Shown here in pieces: positions 50,272 through 58,664 of a DNA stretch of 64,000 nucleotides. Each line of letters starts with the position of its first letter. Within the stretch, counting starts at the first letter, position 1. Under the pieces are notes generated by a model. That model worked only from the letters and a program-made list of their open reading frames with translations, had not been told where the DNA came from and ran no database searches. Origin of the DNA: DASUNP01 sp035249305 (lineage in GTDB: Bacteria; Acidobacteriota; Blastocatellia; UBA7656); the NCBI GenBank assembly GCA_035249305.1, contig DATFGQ010000056.1:72015-136014 (forward strand). Direction: 5' to 3'. Both the position numbers and the translations under genes were made by a program.

Positions 50272-52674
50272 TCAGCCTTGCTGGTTAACAATCCGCCAGA
50301 TCGATTCCGGCCTCAAGGGCATGTCCATGTGGCGTATGCCGAACGGCGCGAGCGCGTCGACTACCGCGTTGACTATCGCGGGCGTGGCCCCGATCGTCCC
50401 CGCCTCGCCCACGCCTTTCACGCCGAGCGGGTTGACGGGCGAAGGCGTCTCCGTGCGCTCAAGCTCGAACCACGGGATCATAGCCGCTTTCGGCACCGCG
50501 TAGTCCATCAGCGTACCCGTCACAAGCTGCCCCTGCTCGTCGTAGACGACCTCTTCATACAACGCCTGGCCTATCGATTGAACTATGCCGCCGTGCACCT
50601 GCCCGTCGACCATCATCGGGTTGATCACCTTGCCGCAATCGTCTACGGCGACGTAGCGGAGGAACTTCACATTGCCTGTGTCGCGGTCTATCTCGACGAC
50701 GGCGATGTGAGTGCCGAAGGGGAAGGTGAAATTCGTAGGCTCGAAGAAGTGAGTGGCCGAAAGCCCCGGCTCCATCCCCGGCGGGATGTCGCGGGCGATG
50801 TGAGCCGCTAGCGCGACATCTTGAATAGAAACCTGCTTATCGCTCGTGTCGGGCTCGGGCAACGCGCCGGCGGGAGCCCGCCCCGCCGGAACCACGGGCT
50901 CGGGCACGCCGTCGGCCGCAGCGGCTCGCGCCGCCGCTTTCGAGTATCTTCCTTCCTTAAAGACGACGGCCGACTTCTCGGATTTGAGCAAGTGCGCCGC
51001 AATCTCGGACGCCTTCTCCTTCAGCTTTTCTATGGCCATAAAGACAGCCGTGCCACCCACCGCGGTCGCGCGGCTGCCAAAGGTGCCTATGCCGTACTGG
51101 ACTATCGCCGTGTCGCCGTGAATTACGGTCACGTCGTTTAAGTCTACGCCGAGCTCGTCGGCGGCGATCTGCGCGAACGAAGTCTCCTGGCCCTGCCCGT
51201 GCGGCGACGCGCCTGTAAGAATCGTCACCTTGCCCGTAGGCTCTATCCTGACCGTGGCCGACTCCCAACCGCCCGCGGGCATCGCCTGAGACGGGCCGAG
51301 CGCGCAGATCTCGACGTAAGTCGACACGCCTACGCCGATCAACCTCCCCTGCTCGCGCGCCCTCTTCTGCTCTTCGCGCAGCGTGTGATAGTCGCTCATC
51401 TCCAGCGCCTTGTCGAGCGCGGCGTTGTAGTTCCCGCTGTCATAAAAGAGCCCTGTGGCGGTCTTGAACGGGAACTCTTCGGGCGAAGGGAAGTTCTTGC
51501 GCCGTACGTCGACAACGTCCATTCCGAGCTCGGCCGCTACAAGGTCGAGCGCGCGCTCGACGACATATGTCGCTTCGGGGCGGCCCGCGCCGCGGTAAGC
51601 GTCGGTCGCCATCTTGGTAGTAAATACTCCCGTAACATTTATCTGTATCGCGGGTATCTTGTAGCTGCCCGACAGCATCAACCCAGTCAGCGTCGGTATC
51701 GCGGGCGTGAGCAGTTGATGATAAGCGCCGAGGTCCGCGAAGACGTTGTAGCGAAGCCCCGTCAGCGTGCCGTCGTTCTTGCACCCGATCTCGATGTAGC
51801 CGACCTGCCCGCGCCCGTGAATGGTCGCCTGAATATTCTCGCGCCGCGTCTCGATCCATTTGACGGGCTTGGCAAGCTGCATCGAGATCCACCCGAGCAG
51901 CGCCTCTTCAGCGTAGACGTTGAGCTTCGACCCGAACCCGCCGCCGACCTCGGGCGTGATCACGCGAAGCTTGTTTTCGGCAATCCCGATCATTATGGCG
52001 AGCTGCGTTCGCAACAGGTGGGGGATCTGCGTGGAAGACCATATCGTCAGCTCCTGCTCGCCGGGCAGGTAGCGGGCCAACACGCCGCGCGGCTCCATCG
52101 CAATCGGGGCGAGCCGTTGATGCACGAGCCGCTGTTTAATAACATGATCGCCCGAAGCGAGCGCCGCTTCGATGTCGCCTTCGCCCGCCGTCAGCTTGTA
52201 GGCGATGTTGTCGCCGTACTCTTCGTAAACGAGCGGCCCGCCTTTGGCCGCTTCCTCGACATCGACTACGGCCGGCAGCTCTTCGTAATCGACCATAATC
52301 AGGTCGACGGCGTCGCGAGCGGCGTAACGGTCGGTAGCGACGACTACGGCGATGGGCTGACCTACGAAGACGACATGATCTGAAGCGAGGACCCGGTAAT
52401 CAGGCACCTTCAGACCGGGCAGCGCGCTCGCGCAAGGCACGGGGCCGATCTTCTGCGCGACTTCTTTGCCGGTGTAGACGGCGACGACGCCCGGCGCGGC
52501 GGCTGCTTCGCTCGTGTCGATGCTCGTTATGCGCGCGTGAGCATACATAGAGCGCAGGAACGCGACGTAAAGCGTGTCCGGCAGCTTGATGTCATCGACG
52601 TAATGGCCGAGCCCCTGAATCAATCGCGGGTCTTCGGTCCGCTTGACTCTCTGTCCAACGTACTTGTTTGCCAT
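50272..52674 (-). CDS. coxL: Form II CO-dehydrogenase-like large (molybdenum) subunit
   Basis: An 800-residue molybdopterin-cytosine-dinucleotide hydroxylase subunit. The active-site loop is AYRGAGRPEA (~356-365), the form II signature; the form I CO dehydrogenase loop AYRCSFR with its catalytic Cys is absent. Other markers are GQGQETSFAQIAADELGVD, the GGGFGSKLN loop and the C-terminal GVKGVGEAGTIGATPAIVNA with the catalytic Glu. Form II enzymes oxidise aldehydes, purines or other substrates; CO oxidation cannot be assumed. AGAGGGG precedes the ATG. Confidence 0.93.
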   Translation of the reverse strand: MANKYVGQRVKRTEDPRLIQGLGHYVDDIKLPDTLYVAFLRSMYAHARITSIDTSEAAAAPGVVAVYTGKEVAQKIGPVPCASALPGLKVPDYRVLASDHVVFVGQPIAVVVATDRYAARDAVDLIMVDYEELPAVVDVEEAAKGGPLVYEEYGDNIAYKLTAGEGDIEAALASGDHVIKQRLVHQRLAPIAMEPRGVLARYLPGEQELTIWSSTQIPHLLRTQLAIMIGIAENKLRVITPEVGGGFGSKLNVYAEEALLGWISMQLAKPVKWIETRRENIQATIHGRGQVGYIEIGCKNDGTLTGLRYNVFADLGAYHQLLTPAIPTLTGLMLSGSYKIPAIQINVTGVFTTKMATDAYRGAGRPEATYVVERALDLVAAELGMDVVDVRRKNFPSPEEFPFKTATGLFYDSGNYNAALDKALEMSDYHTLREEQKRAREQGRLIGVGVSTYVEICALGPSQAMPAGGWESATVRIEPTGKVTILTGASPHGQGQETSFAQIAADELGVDLNDVTVIHGDTAIVQYGIGTFGSRATAVGGTAVFMAIEKLKEKASEIAAHLLKSEKSAVVFKEGRYSKAAARAAAADGVPEPVVPAGRAPAGALPEPDTSDKQVSIQDVALAAHIARDIPPGMEPGLSATHFFEPTNFTFPFGTHIAVVEIDRDTGNVKFLRYVAVDDCGKVINPMMVDGQVHGGIVQSIGQALYEEVVYDEQGQLVTGTLMDYAVPKAAMIPWFELERTETPSPVNPLGVKGVGEAGTIGATPAIVNAVVDALAPFGIRHMDMPLRPESIWRIVNQQG

Positions 52675-52683
52675 AAAGCCCCT

Positions 52684-52759
52684 CTGAGTGCTGAGTGCTG
52701 AGTCCTGAGTCCTGAGTTATTGTCTTTCACTCAGGACTCAGGACTCAGCACTCAGGACT
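52684..52759. repeat. Inverted array of AGTGCTG/AGTCCTG heptamers
   Basis: CTG AGTGCTG AGTGCTG AGTCCTG AGTCCTG AG, spacer, then CACT CAGGACT CAGGACT CAGCACT CAGGACT. It fills the coxS-coxL gap. Unit and layout match 49287-49358. Confidence 0.9.
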
Positions 52760-52764
52760 TTTCT

Positions 52765-53253
52765 TTAATCTCCCGTGGCCGCTCGGCCCTTCATCTGGCG
52801 GGCGGCGAACTGGACCGCTTCGACTATGTGCTGGTAGCCCGTGCAGCGGCACAGGTTCCCTTCGAGCCCGTGACGTATCTCTTCTTCGGACGGGTCCGGG
52901 TTGCGGTCCAACACCTGAGCCGCGGCAATTATCATGCCGGGCGTGCAGTAGCCGCACTGTAACCCGTGCTGCTCCCAGAACCCCTGCTGCACCGGATGAA
53001 GCTCGCCGTTTACGGCCAGCCCCTCGATGGTCTTCACCTCCGCGCCATCGACCTGCACGGCGAACATCGTGCACGACTTCACGGACTTTCCGTCGACCAT
53101 CACAGTGCAGGCCCCGCAGATGGAGGTCTCGCAGCCGACGTGCGTCCCCGTAAGACTCAGCACGTCTCTCAGGTAATGGACCAGCAGCAGCCGAGGCTCT
53201 ACCTCGTGCTTGTGCGCTGTGCCGTTGACTGTAATATTGATAGCCTTCTTCAT
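52765..53253 (-). CDS. coxS: 2Fe-2S subunit of a molybdenum hydroxylase
   Basis: A 162-residue small subunit. The plant-type ferredoxin domain has GCETSICGACTVMVDGKSV (first 2Fe-2S cluster) and the second, four-helix domain has QCGYCTPG and NLCRCTGYQHI. It relays electrons from the molybdenum centre to FAD. The ATG at 53253 is chosen for an AGGTGG Shine-Dalgarno; a GTG three codons upstream lacks one. It is first of the coxS-L-M-G set; genes are separated by repeat arrays rather than overlaps, so expression may differ between subunits. Confidence 0.93.
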   Translation of the reverse strand: MKKAINITVNGTAHKHEVEPRLLLVHYLRDVLSLTGTHVGCETSICGACTVMVDGKSVKSCTMFAVQVDGAEVKTIEGLAVNGELHPVQQGFWEQHGLQCGYCTPGMIIAAAQVLDRNPDPSEEEIRHGLEGNLCRCTGYQHIVEAVQFAARQMKGRAATGD

Positions 53254-53342
53254 CGAAGCCACCTCGCTTGTTTGAATGAACGTTTAGGTAAATGAGCGTG
53301 AGAATTCTGCGGGCCGCATAGTAGCACTTGGTAGACCAAGAT

Positions 53343-55052
53343 TCAAGTTAAGCCGGCCGCGCCCGTCGTGGCCGCCTCCGGCACAAGCGACGCCCTCCGC
53401 TCGCCTCGCACTTTAAACAAAGCCGTCACCGCCAGGTAGAGCGAAAGCCCTATCAACGCGGCCGCCGTTATCGCGTTTATCATCTTCAGGTCGAACCCCG
53501 AAGCGGCCTTCAGATTCCCTATGACCAGCAGCATCAAAGACCACAGCGTTATGACCAGCACGAAGATCATAGGCACGAGCGTGAACCAGATGCGCCTGCG
53601 GGCTTGATAGAGCCAGACCGTTATCGCAAGCAGCGTGAGCGCGGCGAGCAATTGGTTCGAAGCGCCGAACAGCGTCCAGAACTGCTTCCAGGCCTCTTGC
53701 GGCGCGACCGTGACGACGTAGACGGGCAGCCCTATCGTCAACAGCGTGCAGACGACCGCGCCCAGCCGCGAGCGCCAGCCGAAAAGCTCTTGCACGATGT
53801 AGCGGCCCAGCCTTGTGCATACGTCGAGCGTGTCGAAGACGAATGTCGAAAACGCCATCGCCCCGAACGTGACCGCGAACTCCCTGTGCTGGCTGCCGAT
53901 TATCAAGGTCATGAAATCGCCTATGCCGTTGCCGTAGATGGTGCCTGCTTCGAGCCCCGTTATGCTCTCCTGCGAGACGATCATGATCGTCACCAGCGCT
54001 ATCAGCGCCACGAACCCTTCGGCCAGCATCGCGCCGTAGCCAACCGGCTGCATGTGCGACTCGCGATCGACCTGCTTCGAAGTAGTCCCGGAGCAGACCA
54101 GCCCGTGAAAGCCCGAGCAAGCGCCGCAGGCGATCGTCACGAACAGGAACGGGAAGAGCGCGCCCGTCATCCCTGTCGCGTCCCACGTCCTGAAAGCTTC
54201 CTGCTTGATCTCGTACCCGCCGAAAAAGACGCCTATCACGCCAAGCGCGAGCGCGAAATAGAGGACGAAGCCGCCCAGGTAACCTCGCGGCTGCAACAGC
54301 GCCCAGACAGGCACTATCGAAGCGACCGCGCAGTACAAGAGTATGAGCAGCGCCCAGGCTTTGAAGTCCATGACGATGAGAGTTGAGACCTTCGTCCCGG
54401 CCCACGCGACGCCTAGAGTCGCTGGAACAAATATTACGGTCACGAGCCACAGCGGAGGGTTGAGGTAACGCTGCACGACGCCCATGACTACGGCCAGCAG
54501 CAGGTACATCACGGCCGCCGCGGCGACGGCGCCGCCGGGGTTGAAATGGCCGACCGATTGAAGCTCGTCCGTCCCGACGACGAAGCTCGAAGCCGTGAGC
54601 TGGGCGAAGGCTATGATGACGTAGATGAGCGCTATCCAGATGAAAGCCATCATGGCCGCGCCCGCTCGCGGGCCCAGGTAATCGCGCGTGATGTCGGCGA
54701 CCGAGCGCGCTCCGTGGCGGACGCTCGCGGCGAGGCTGCTGAAATCATGCACCGCGCCTATGAGCACAACGCCAAAGCTTATCCAGAGCAGGCTCGGGAG
54801 CCAGCCCCACGTCTTGCAAGCGAGTATTGGGCCTGCAATCGGGCCTGCCGCGGCGATGGCCGAGAAGTGTTGGGCGAACAGGTAGAAGGGGCGCGTGGGA
54901 ACGAAATCGACGCCGTCGTTGACCTTGTTTGCGGGCGTCGGGTGCGCGTCATCGATTACAAACTGGCGCGCGACCCAGCGCCCGTACATGCGATAGGCGA
55001 CGACGAGCAAGAGAATAAAAGCCAGGGCTAAAAGTGGCAGGCTCACTCGCAA
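53343..55052 (-). CDS. cstA: Carbon starvation protein CstA family transporter
   Basis: A 569-residue integral membrane protein with about 16 hydrophobic segments. Family motifs are PTRPFYLFAQHFSAIAAAGP, PIAGPILACKTWGWLP, GAVHDFSSLAASVRHG and a SGFHGLVCSGTTSKQV segment. CstA/BtsT transporters import peptides or pyruvate during carbon limitation. The start follows MRVSLPLLALAFILL, and a heptamer array lies directly upstream. It is on the same strand as the cox-type genes but separated by ~90 bp, so it is probably a separate unit. Confidence 0.93.
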   Translation of the reverse strand: MRVSLPLLALAFILLLVVAYRMYGRWVARQFVIDDAHPTPANKVNDGVDFVPTRPFYLFAQHFSAIAAAGPIAGPILACKTWGWLPSLLWISFGVVLIGAVHDFSSLAASVRHGARSVADITRDYLGPRAGAAMMAFIWIALIYVIIAFAQLTASSFVVGTDELQSVGHFNPGGAVAAAAVMYLLLAVVMGVVQRYLNPPLWLVTVIFVPATLGVAWAGTKVSTLIVMDFKAWALLILLYCAVASIVPVWALLQPRGYLGGFVLYFALALGVIGVFFGGYEIKQEAFRTWDATGMTGALFPFLFVTIACGACSGFHGLVCSGTTSKQVDRESHMQPVGYGAMLAEGFVALIALVTIMIVSQESITGLEAGTIYGNGIGDFMTLIIGSQHREFAVTFGAMAFSTFVFDTLDVCTRLGRYIVQELFGWRSRLGAVVCTLLTIGLPVYVVTVAPQEAWKQFWTLFGASNQLLAALTLLAITVWLYQARRRIWFTLVPMIFVLVITLWSLMLLVIGNLKAASGFDLKMINAITAAALIGLSLYLAVTALFKVRGERRASLVPEAATTGAAGLT

Positions 55053-55067
55053 ACCCTCCGGGGTGAG

Positions 55068-55186
55068 TTCTTAGTTTTCAGTTTTAAGTTTTTAGTTTTT
55101 AGTTTTTAGTTTTCAGACCGCAGACCAGGGCGGATCGTTGGCTTTCACCAACAACTAAAAACTGAAAACTTAAAACTGAAAACTTC
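55068..55186. repeat. Inverted array of AGTTTTN heptamers
   Basis: Left arm: AGTTTTC AGTTTTA AGTTTTT (three times) AGTTTTC. Right arm after a ~35-bp spacer: CT AAAAACT GAAAACT TAAAACT GAAAACT. It lies immediately upstream of cstA and just past the stop of the 70-aa gene. Confidence 0.85.
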
Positions 55187-55188
55187 TG

Positions 55189-55401
55189 TTATCGTCCGGC
55201 TTTTGGTCGCTTAGGGTTGTTCTTCGTCCGAGAAGGATTCTCGCGCTGACTCATCTCGTCTTCCAGAGTCCCGAGATTCTGTCTCGCGTTGCTCGCTTGC
55301 GCGACCGTCGAGCGTTTCTCGATCTTCTGGCTCTGACCTTTAACCGGACTCTGCTTTTTTCCTTGCCCCGTGGGAGGCTGATTCTTTTTCTTGTCTGCCA
55401 T
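55189..55401 (-). CDS. Small basic low-complexity protein behind mazG
   Basis: A 70-residue, Lys/Gln/Asn/Arg-rich, probably disordered protein. Its ATG lies 5 bp past the mazG stop, so translation is probably coupled. An upstream in-frame extension is rejected because it runs inside mazG. Composition resembles the 83-aa protein at 18920-19171. Function unknown. Confidence 0.5.
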   Translation of the reverse strand: MADKKKNQPPTGQGKKQSPVKGQSQKIEKRSTVAQASNARQNLGTLEDEMSQRENPSRTKNNPKRPKAGR

Positions 55402-55406
55402 AAGTC

Positions 55407-56267
55407 TCAGACCTGGCCCGGCCGTATGTCGGAATGGGCCTGGTCTTTCTCCTTCCGCTTGGCTTCGTCCCACAGAGCGTCCATCTCTTTGTGATCGGAA
55501 TCCGAAGGCTTGCGCCCCTGCTCGCGCAGGCGCTCCTCGATGTAGCGGAACCGCCTCCGGAATTTTCTGTTCGAAGATTTGAGCGCGCTTTCCGGGTCCA
55601 CGCCCAGCAGCCGCGCCACGTTGACGGCGACAAAGAGCAGGTCGCCGACCTCGCCCGCGATCTCTTTATGATCGGGCGACGGGCTGGCGACGGCCGCCTT
55701 AAGCTCGTCGACCTCTTCGTCGAGCTTCTCAAGCACCGACGGCACGTCGGGCCAATCGAAATCTACTCGCGAAACTTTGGTCGTCATCTGAAACGCTTCC
55801 ATCACGGCCGGGAGCTTGGTCGACACGCTGTCGAGCATAGACGCCTGACGGTCGTCGAGCTTCCCTTTCTCGCGAAGCTCCGCCTCCTTGAGCGCCTCCC
55901 AGTTGCGCAGCACTTCGCCCGAAGTTTCCGCTTTCTCTTCGCCGAAGACATGCGGGTGACGGCGGATCATCTTCGACGAGACGCGGTCGATGACATCGGC
56001 CACGGTGAAGCGGTCTTGCTCGGTCGCGATCTGGCTGTGAAAGACCACCTGCAACAGCAGGTCGCCGAGCTCGCCCACGAACTCTTCGTCGTTGCCCTCG
56101 TCAATGGCTTCGACCACTTCGTAAGCCTCTTCGAGCATCATCGGCTTGAGGCTCTCGTGCGTCTGCTCGCGGTCCCACGGGCATCCCCCGGGGGCGCGCA
56201 GCCGCGAGATCAGTTCTACGAGCTCGCTGAAGCGCGTCCCTTCCGACTTGCGCGATGAATCAACCAT
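55407..56267 (-). CDS. mazG: Nucleoside triphosphate pyrophosphohydrolase MazG
   Basis: A 286-residue enzyme that hydrolyses NTPs to NMP and PPi, a housecleaning role. The first MazG domain has PWDREQTHESLKPMMLEEAYE, EFVGELGDLLLQVVFHSQIA and RRHPHVFGEE. The second domain has EEVDELKAAV and EIAGEVGDLLFVAVNVARLL. All acidic Mg2+ ligands of EExxD type are present. The start at 56267 is chosen because the domain begins there; a longer in-frame extension upstream is low-complexity and overlaps the divergent DUF1844 gene. No clear Shine-Dalgarno is seen; a heptamer inverted array starts 17 bp upstream. Confidence 0.95.
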   Translation of the reverse strand: MVDSSRKSEGTRFSELVELISRLRAPGGCPWDREQTHESLKPMMLEEAYEVVEAIDEGNDEEFVGELGDLLLQVVFHSQIATEQDRFTVADVIDRVSSKMIRRHPHVFGEEKAETSGEVLRNWEALKEAELREKGKLDDRQASMLDSVSTKLPAVMEAFQMTTKVSRVDFDWPDVPSVLEKLDEEVDELKAAVASPSPDHKEIAGEVGDLLFVAVNVARLLGVDPESALKSSNRKFRRRFRYIEERLREQGRKPSDSDHKEMDALWDEAKRKEKDQAHSDIRPGQV

Positions 56268-56284
56268 AGTTCGAATGTACGAAA

Positions 56285-56351
56285 CGCAAATGGCAAATGG
56301 CAAGTGGCAAAAGGCAAAAATGAAAAAGCCATTTGCCAATTCCCTTTTGCG
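56285..56351. repeat. Inverted array of AAATGGC/GCCATTT-type heptamers
   Basis: CGC AAATGGC AAATGGC AAGTGGC AAAAGGC, then inverted GCCATTT GCCAATT CCCTTTT GCG. It occupies the divergent promoter gap between mazG (56267) and the DUF1844 gene (56370). The outermost bases ACGCAAA/TTTGCGT also pair. Confidence 0.8.
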
Positions 56352-56369
56352 TTGTTTACTCTGCAATCG

Positions 56370-56951
56370 ATGGCAGAAGAAAAGGACACAAATTTCAAAG
56401 TCACCGACCGGCGAAAGTTCAACGCCGACGGCACCCCGCGCGACTACTCCGACGAGCCCCCGGCCGCGCAGCCCGCGAAGCCCGCCGAGCCCCCGGCCGA
56501 AGCGCCCGCGCAGGCCGAACAACCGGAAGCCGAGCCGGCCAACGTCGTGTCGTTTCCAGGCGAGGCCGAAAGGAAACGCGAAAAACCGCAGGCTCCGGCC
56601 GAGCAGGGCGCGCCCGACCAGACGTACGCGGAGGCGTCTCGGCCTGTGGGCGCAGCGGAGCAGGCTTACTCGCAGACGACCACGGGCCAGCCGAGGGGAT
56701 TGCCTGAAGCAAGTTTCTTGAGCTTGATTAACATGCTCGCCGTCGAGGCGGCCATGCACCTGGGGCTGATCGAGACGCCAGGCGATGCCGCGCCCGCCGT
56801 CGACCTCGAAGCCGCGCGCCACATGATAGACATGCTCGGCGTGTTGGAGCAGAAGACGCGCGGGAACCTCAGCCCGGACGAAGACAAGCTGCTTGAGAAC
56901 ATCCTCGCCGACCTGCGCATGCATTACGTCGCACTTTCGAGACGGCGATGA
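56370..56951 (+). CDS. DUF1844 domain protein
   Basis: A 193-residue protein. The N-terminal half is disordered (Pro/Ala/Glu-rich, ~12-105). The C-terminal DUF1844 domain (~112-190) carries ASFLSLINMLAVEAAMHLGL then AARHMIDMLGVLEQKTRGNL and EDKLLENILADLRMHYVAL. DUF1844 proteins are small, helical and of unknown function, common in Acidobacteriota and Planctomycetes. The stop overlaps the start of the next gene by 4 nt (ATGA), so the two are coupled. Confidence 0.8.
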   Translation: MAEEKDTNFKVTDRRKFNADGTPRDYSDEPPAAQPAKPAEPPAEAPAQAEQPEAEPANVVSFPGEAERKREKPQAPAEQGAPDQTYAEASRPVGAAEQAYSQTTTGQPRGLPEASFLSLINMLAVEAAMHLGLIETPGDAAPAVDLEAARHMIDMLGVLEQKTRGNLSPDEDKLLENILADLRMHYVALSRRR

Positions 56952-57703
56952 GAATCACTTTCCTCGGCACCGGCACCTCCGTGGGCGTCCCGGCTGTAGG
57001 GTGCGAGTGCGAGACTTGCCTTTCCGACGACCCGCGCGACAAGCGGCTGCGCACGTCCGTCCTGATCACACACCTCGGGCGAAACATCCTGATCGACGCG
57101 TCGACGGACTTCCGCCAGCAGGCGCTCAGAGTCGGCCTCAAGCGGCTCGACGCGATCCTCTTCACACACTCGCACGCCGACCACTGCTTCGGCCTCGACA
57201 ACGCGCGGCCAATAATGTTCCGCGAAGGCGCCATCAACTGCTTCGCTACGGAGACGACGTGGCAGGGTCTGCGGCGAATCTACGCCTACGCGTTCGAGCC
57301 CGCGCCCTACCCCGGAGTGCCGAGGATAATTCCCCACTCGATCGATGGCGACTTCAGCCTGTTCGGCCTGGATGTCGAGCCGCTCACGGTCATCCACGGC
57401 CGGCTTGAGGTGACGGCGTTCCGCATAAATGGATTCGCCTACGTCACGGATTGCAACCTCATACCCGAAGAGACCTGCGCGCGGCTCAAGGGGCTCGACC
57501 TGCTCGTGATCGACGCGCTGCGCTTCAAATCGCACCCGACTCACATGACTTTGGACCAGGCGGTCGGTTACATTGACAGGCTCAGGCCCCGGCGCGCTTT
57601 GCTCACGCACATCTCGCACGACATAAAGCACGACGAGACGAGCCAGCACCTGCCCGAAGGGGTCGAGATTGCTTACGACGGATTGGCTGTGGAGGTCGGC
57701 TGA
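56948..57703 (+). CDS. MBL-fold phosphodiesterase, PhnP-like
   Basis: A 251-residue metallo-hydrolase. The N-terminal MRITFLGTGTSVGVPAVGCE, then a CETCLSDDPRDKRLRTS Cys-containing loop typical of PhnP, ILFTHSHADHCFGLDN (HxHxDH), YVTDCNLIP and LLTHISHDI supply the two-metal site. PhnP hydrolyses cyclic phosphodiesters in phosphonate breakdown, but phn genes are absent here. It may act on other cyclic phosphates, perhaps as general repair. It overlaps DUF1844 and is followed by ribF after 4 bp. Confidence 0.88.
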   Translation: MRITFLGTGTSVGVPAVGCECETCLSDDPRDKRLRTSVLITHLGRNILIDASTDFRQQALRVGLKRLDAILFTHSHADHCFGLDNARPIMFREGAINCFATETTWQGLRRIYAYAFEPAPYPGVPRIIPHSIDGDFSLFGLDVEPLTVIHGRLEVTAFRINGFAYVTDCNLIPEETCARLKGLDLLVIDALRFKSHPTHMTLDQAVGYIDRLRPRRALLTHISHDIKHDETSQHLPEGVEIAYDGLAVEVG

Positions 57704-57707
57704 GGGG

Positions 57708-58664
57708 ATGAGAATCTTTCGCGGTCTGGAAGACGACGCCATACGCACGCCGACGGTCGTGACGCTCGGGGTCTTTGACGGCCTGCACCTCGCGCACCAA
57801 CTGATAATGAGCCGCGTAGTCGAGCGCGCCCGCGCGACGGGGCTTGTGCCGACGGTCGTCACGTTCGACCCGCACCCGCGCGCCGTGCTGAGGCCCGAGA
57901 CGGCCCCGCCCCTGCTACAGACCTTCGAGCAGAAGATGGAGGGCATCTCCCGGTTAGGCGTCGAACAGGTCGTGGTGCTCAACTTCACGCCGGAGCTTTC
58001 GCGCGTCACGGCCGAAGATTTCCTGCTACAGATAATCTTCGGCCGCCTGGACGCGCGCGAAGTCTACCTCGGCCATGGCTTCGCATTCGGGCACAACCGC
58101 GAAGGGCGGTTCGAGCTGCTCAAGGAGGTGGCCGACCGTCTGGGGCGCGTCGCCGGCGAAGTTCCCGAAGTGATGGTCGGCGGCCACCGCGTAAGCTCGA
58201 CTATGATCCGCCGTCTGTTGGGTGCGGGCCGCGTAAACCTCGCGCGCCGCATGCTCGGCCGGCCTTACGGGATCGAGAGCCGCGTGATCGAAGGTCGCAG
58301 CATTGCGAAGGCGCAACTGGAATACCCGACGGCGAACCTCAAACCGCAAAACCGGGTCGTCCCCGCCAACGGCGTTTACGTCACGCTGACGCTCGCGGGC
58401 GGCGTGTGGCGGCGCTCGATTACAAACGTGGGCAACAAGCCTACGTTCGGCGGCGACGCGGAGGTTACGGTCGAGACTCACCTGATCGATTACGACGGCG
58501 AGTTGTACGGCGAGACGATCCGCGTGAGATTCTTGCACCGGCTTCGCGGCGAAGTGAAGTTTGAAAGCGTGGAGGCGCTGCGCGCACAGATCGGCCGCGA
58601 TTACCGGCGGGCCGTCAGGTATTTCGAGAAGGCCGGCGTGCGGAGGAACTTGACGTTCTTATGA
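57708..58664 (+). CDS. ribF: Bifunctional riboflavin kinase / FAD synthetase
   Basis: A 318-residue enzyme making FMN then FAD. The N-terminal nucleotidyltransferase half has TVVTLGVFDGLHLAHQ (usual GNFDGVHxGH; here an Ala replaces the second Gly), TFDPHPRAVL and VSSTMIRRLL (adenylation). The C-terminal flavokinase half has EYPTANLKPQNRVVPANGVY and NVGNKPTFGGDAEVTVETHL. AGGGG precedes the ATG at 57708. It ends convergent with, and 6 bp overlapping, the DUF6174 gene. A flavin supplier would serve the F420-like, Cox-type and FAD oxidoreductases of this window. Confidence 0.93.
   Translation: MRIFRGLEDDAIRTPTVVTLGVFDGLHLAHQLIMSRVVERARATGLVPTVVTFDPHPRAVLRPETAPPLLQTFEQKMEGISRLGVEQVVVLNFTPELSRVTAEDFLLQIIFGRLDAREVYLGHGFAFGHNREGRFELLKEVADRLGRVAGEVPEVMVGGHRVSSTMIRRLLGAGRVNLARRMLGRPYGIESRVIEGRSIAKAQLEYPTANLKPQNRVVPANGVYVTLTLAGGVWRRSITNVGNKPTFGGDAEVTVETHLIDYDGELYGETIRVRFLHRLRGEVKFESVEALRAQIGRDYRRAVRYFEKAGVRRNLTFL

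Noticed and set aside
50272..52674. CoxL as a true CO dehydrogenase
   Set aside because: The active-site loop is AYRGAGR, not the form I AYRCSFR, so CO oxidation is not supported by sequence.
49287..52759. Heptamer arrays considered as CRISPR or phage attachment sites
   Set aside because: Units are 7 bp with no unique spacers and no cas genes or integrase nearby.
56268..56924. N-terminal extension of mazG to 505 residues
   Set aside because: The extension is low-complexity antisense of the DUF1844 gene; the MazG fold begins at 56267.
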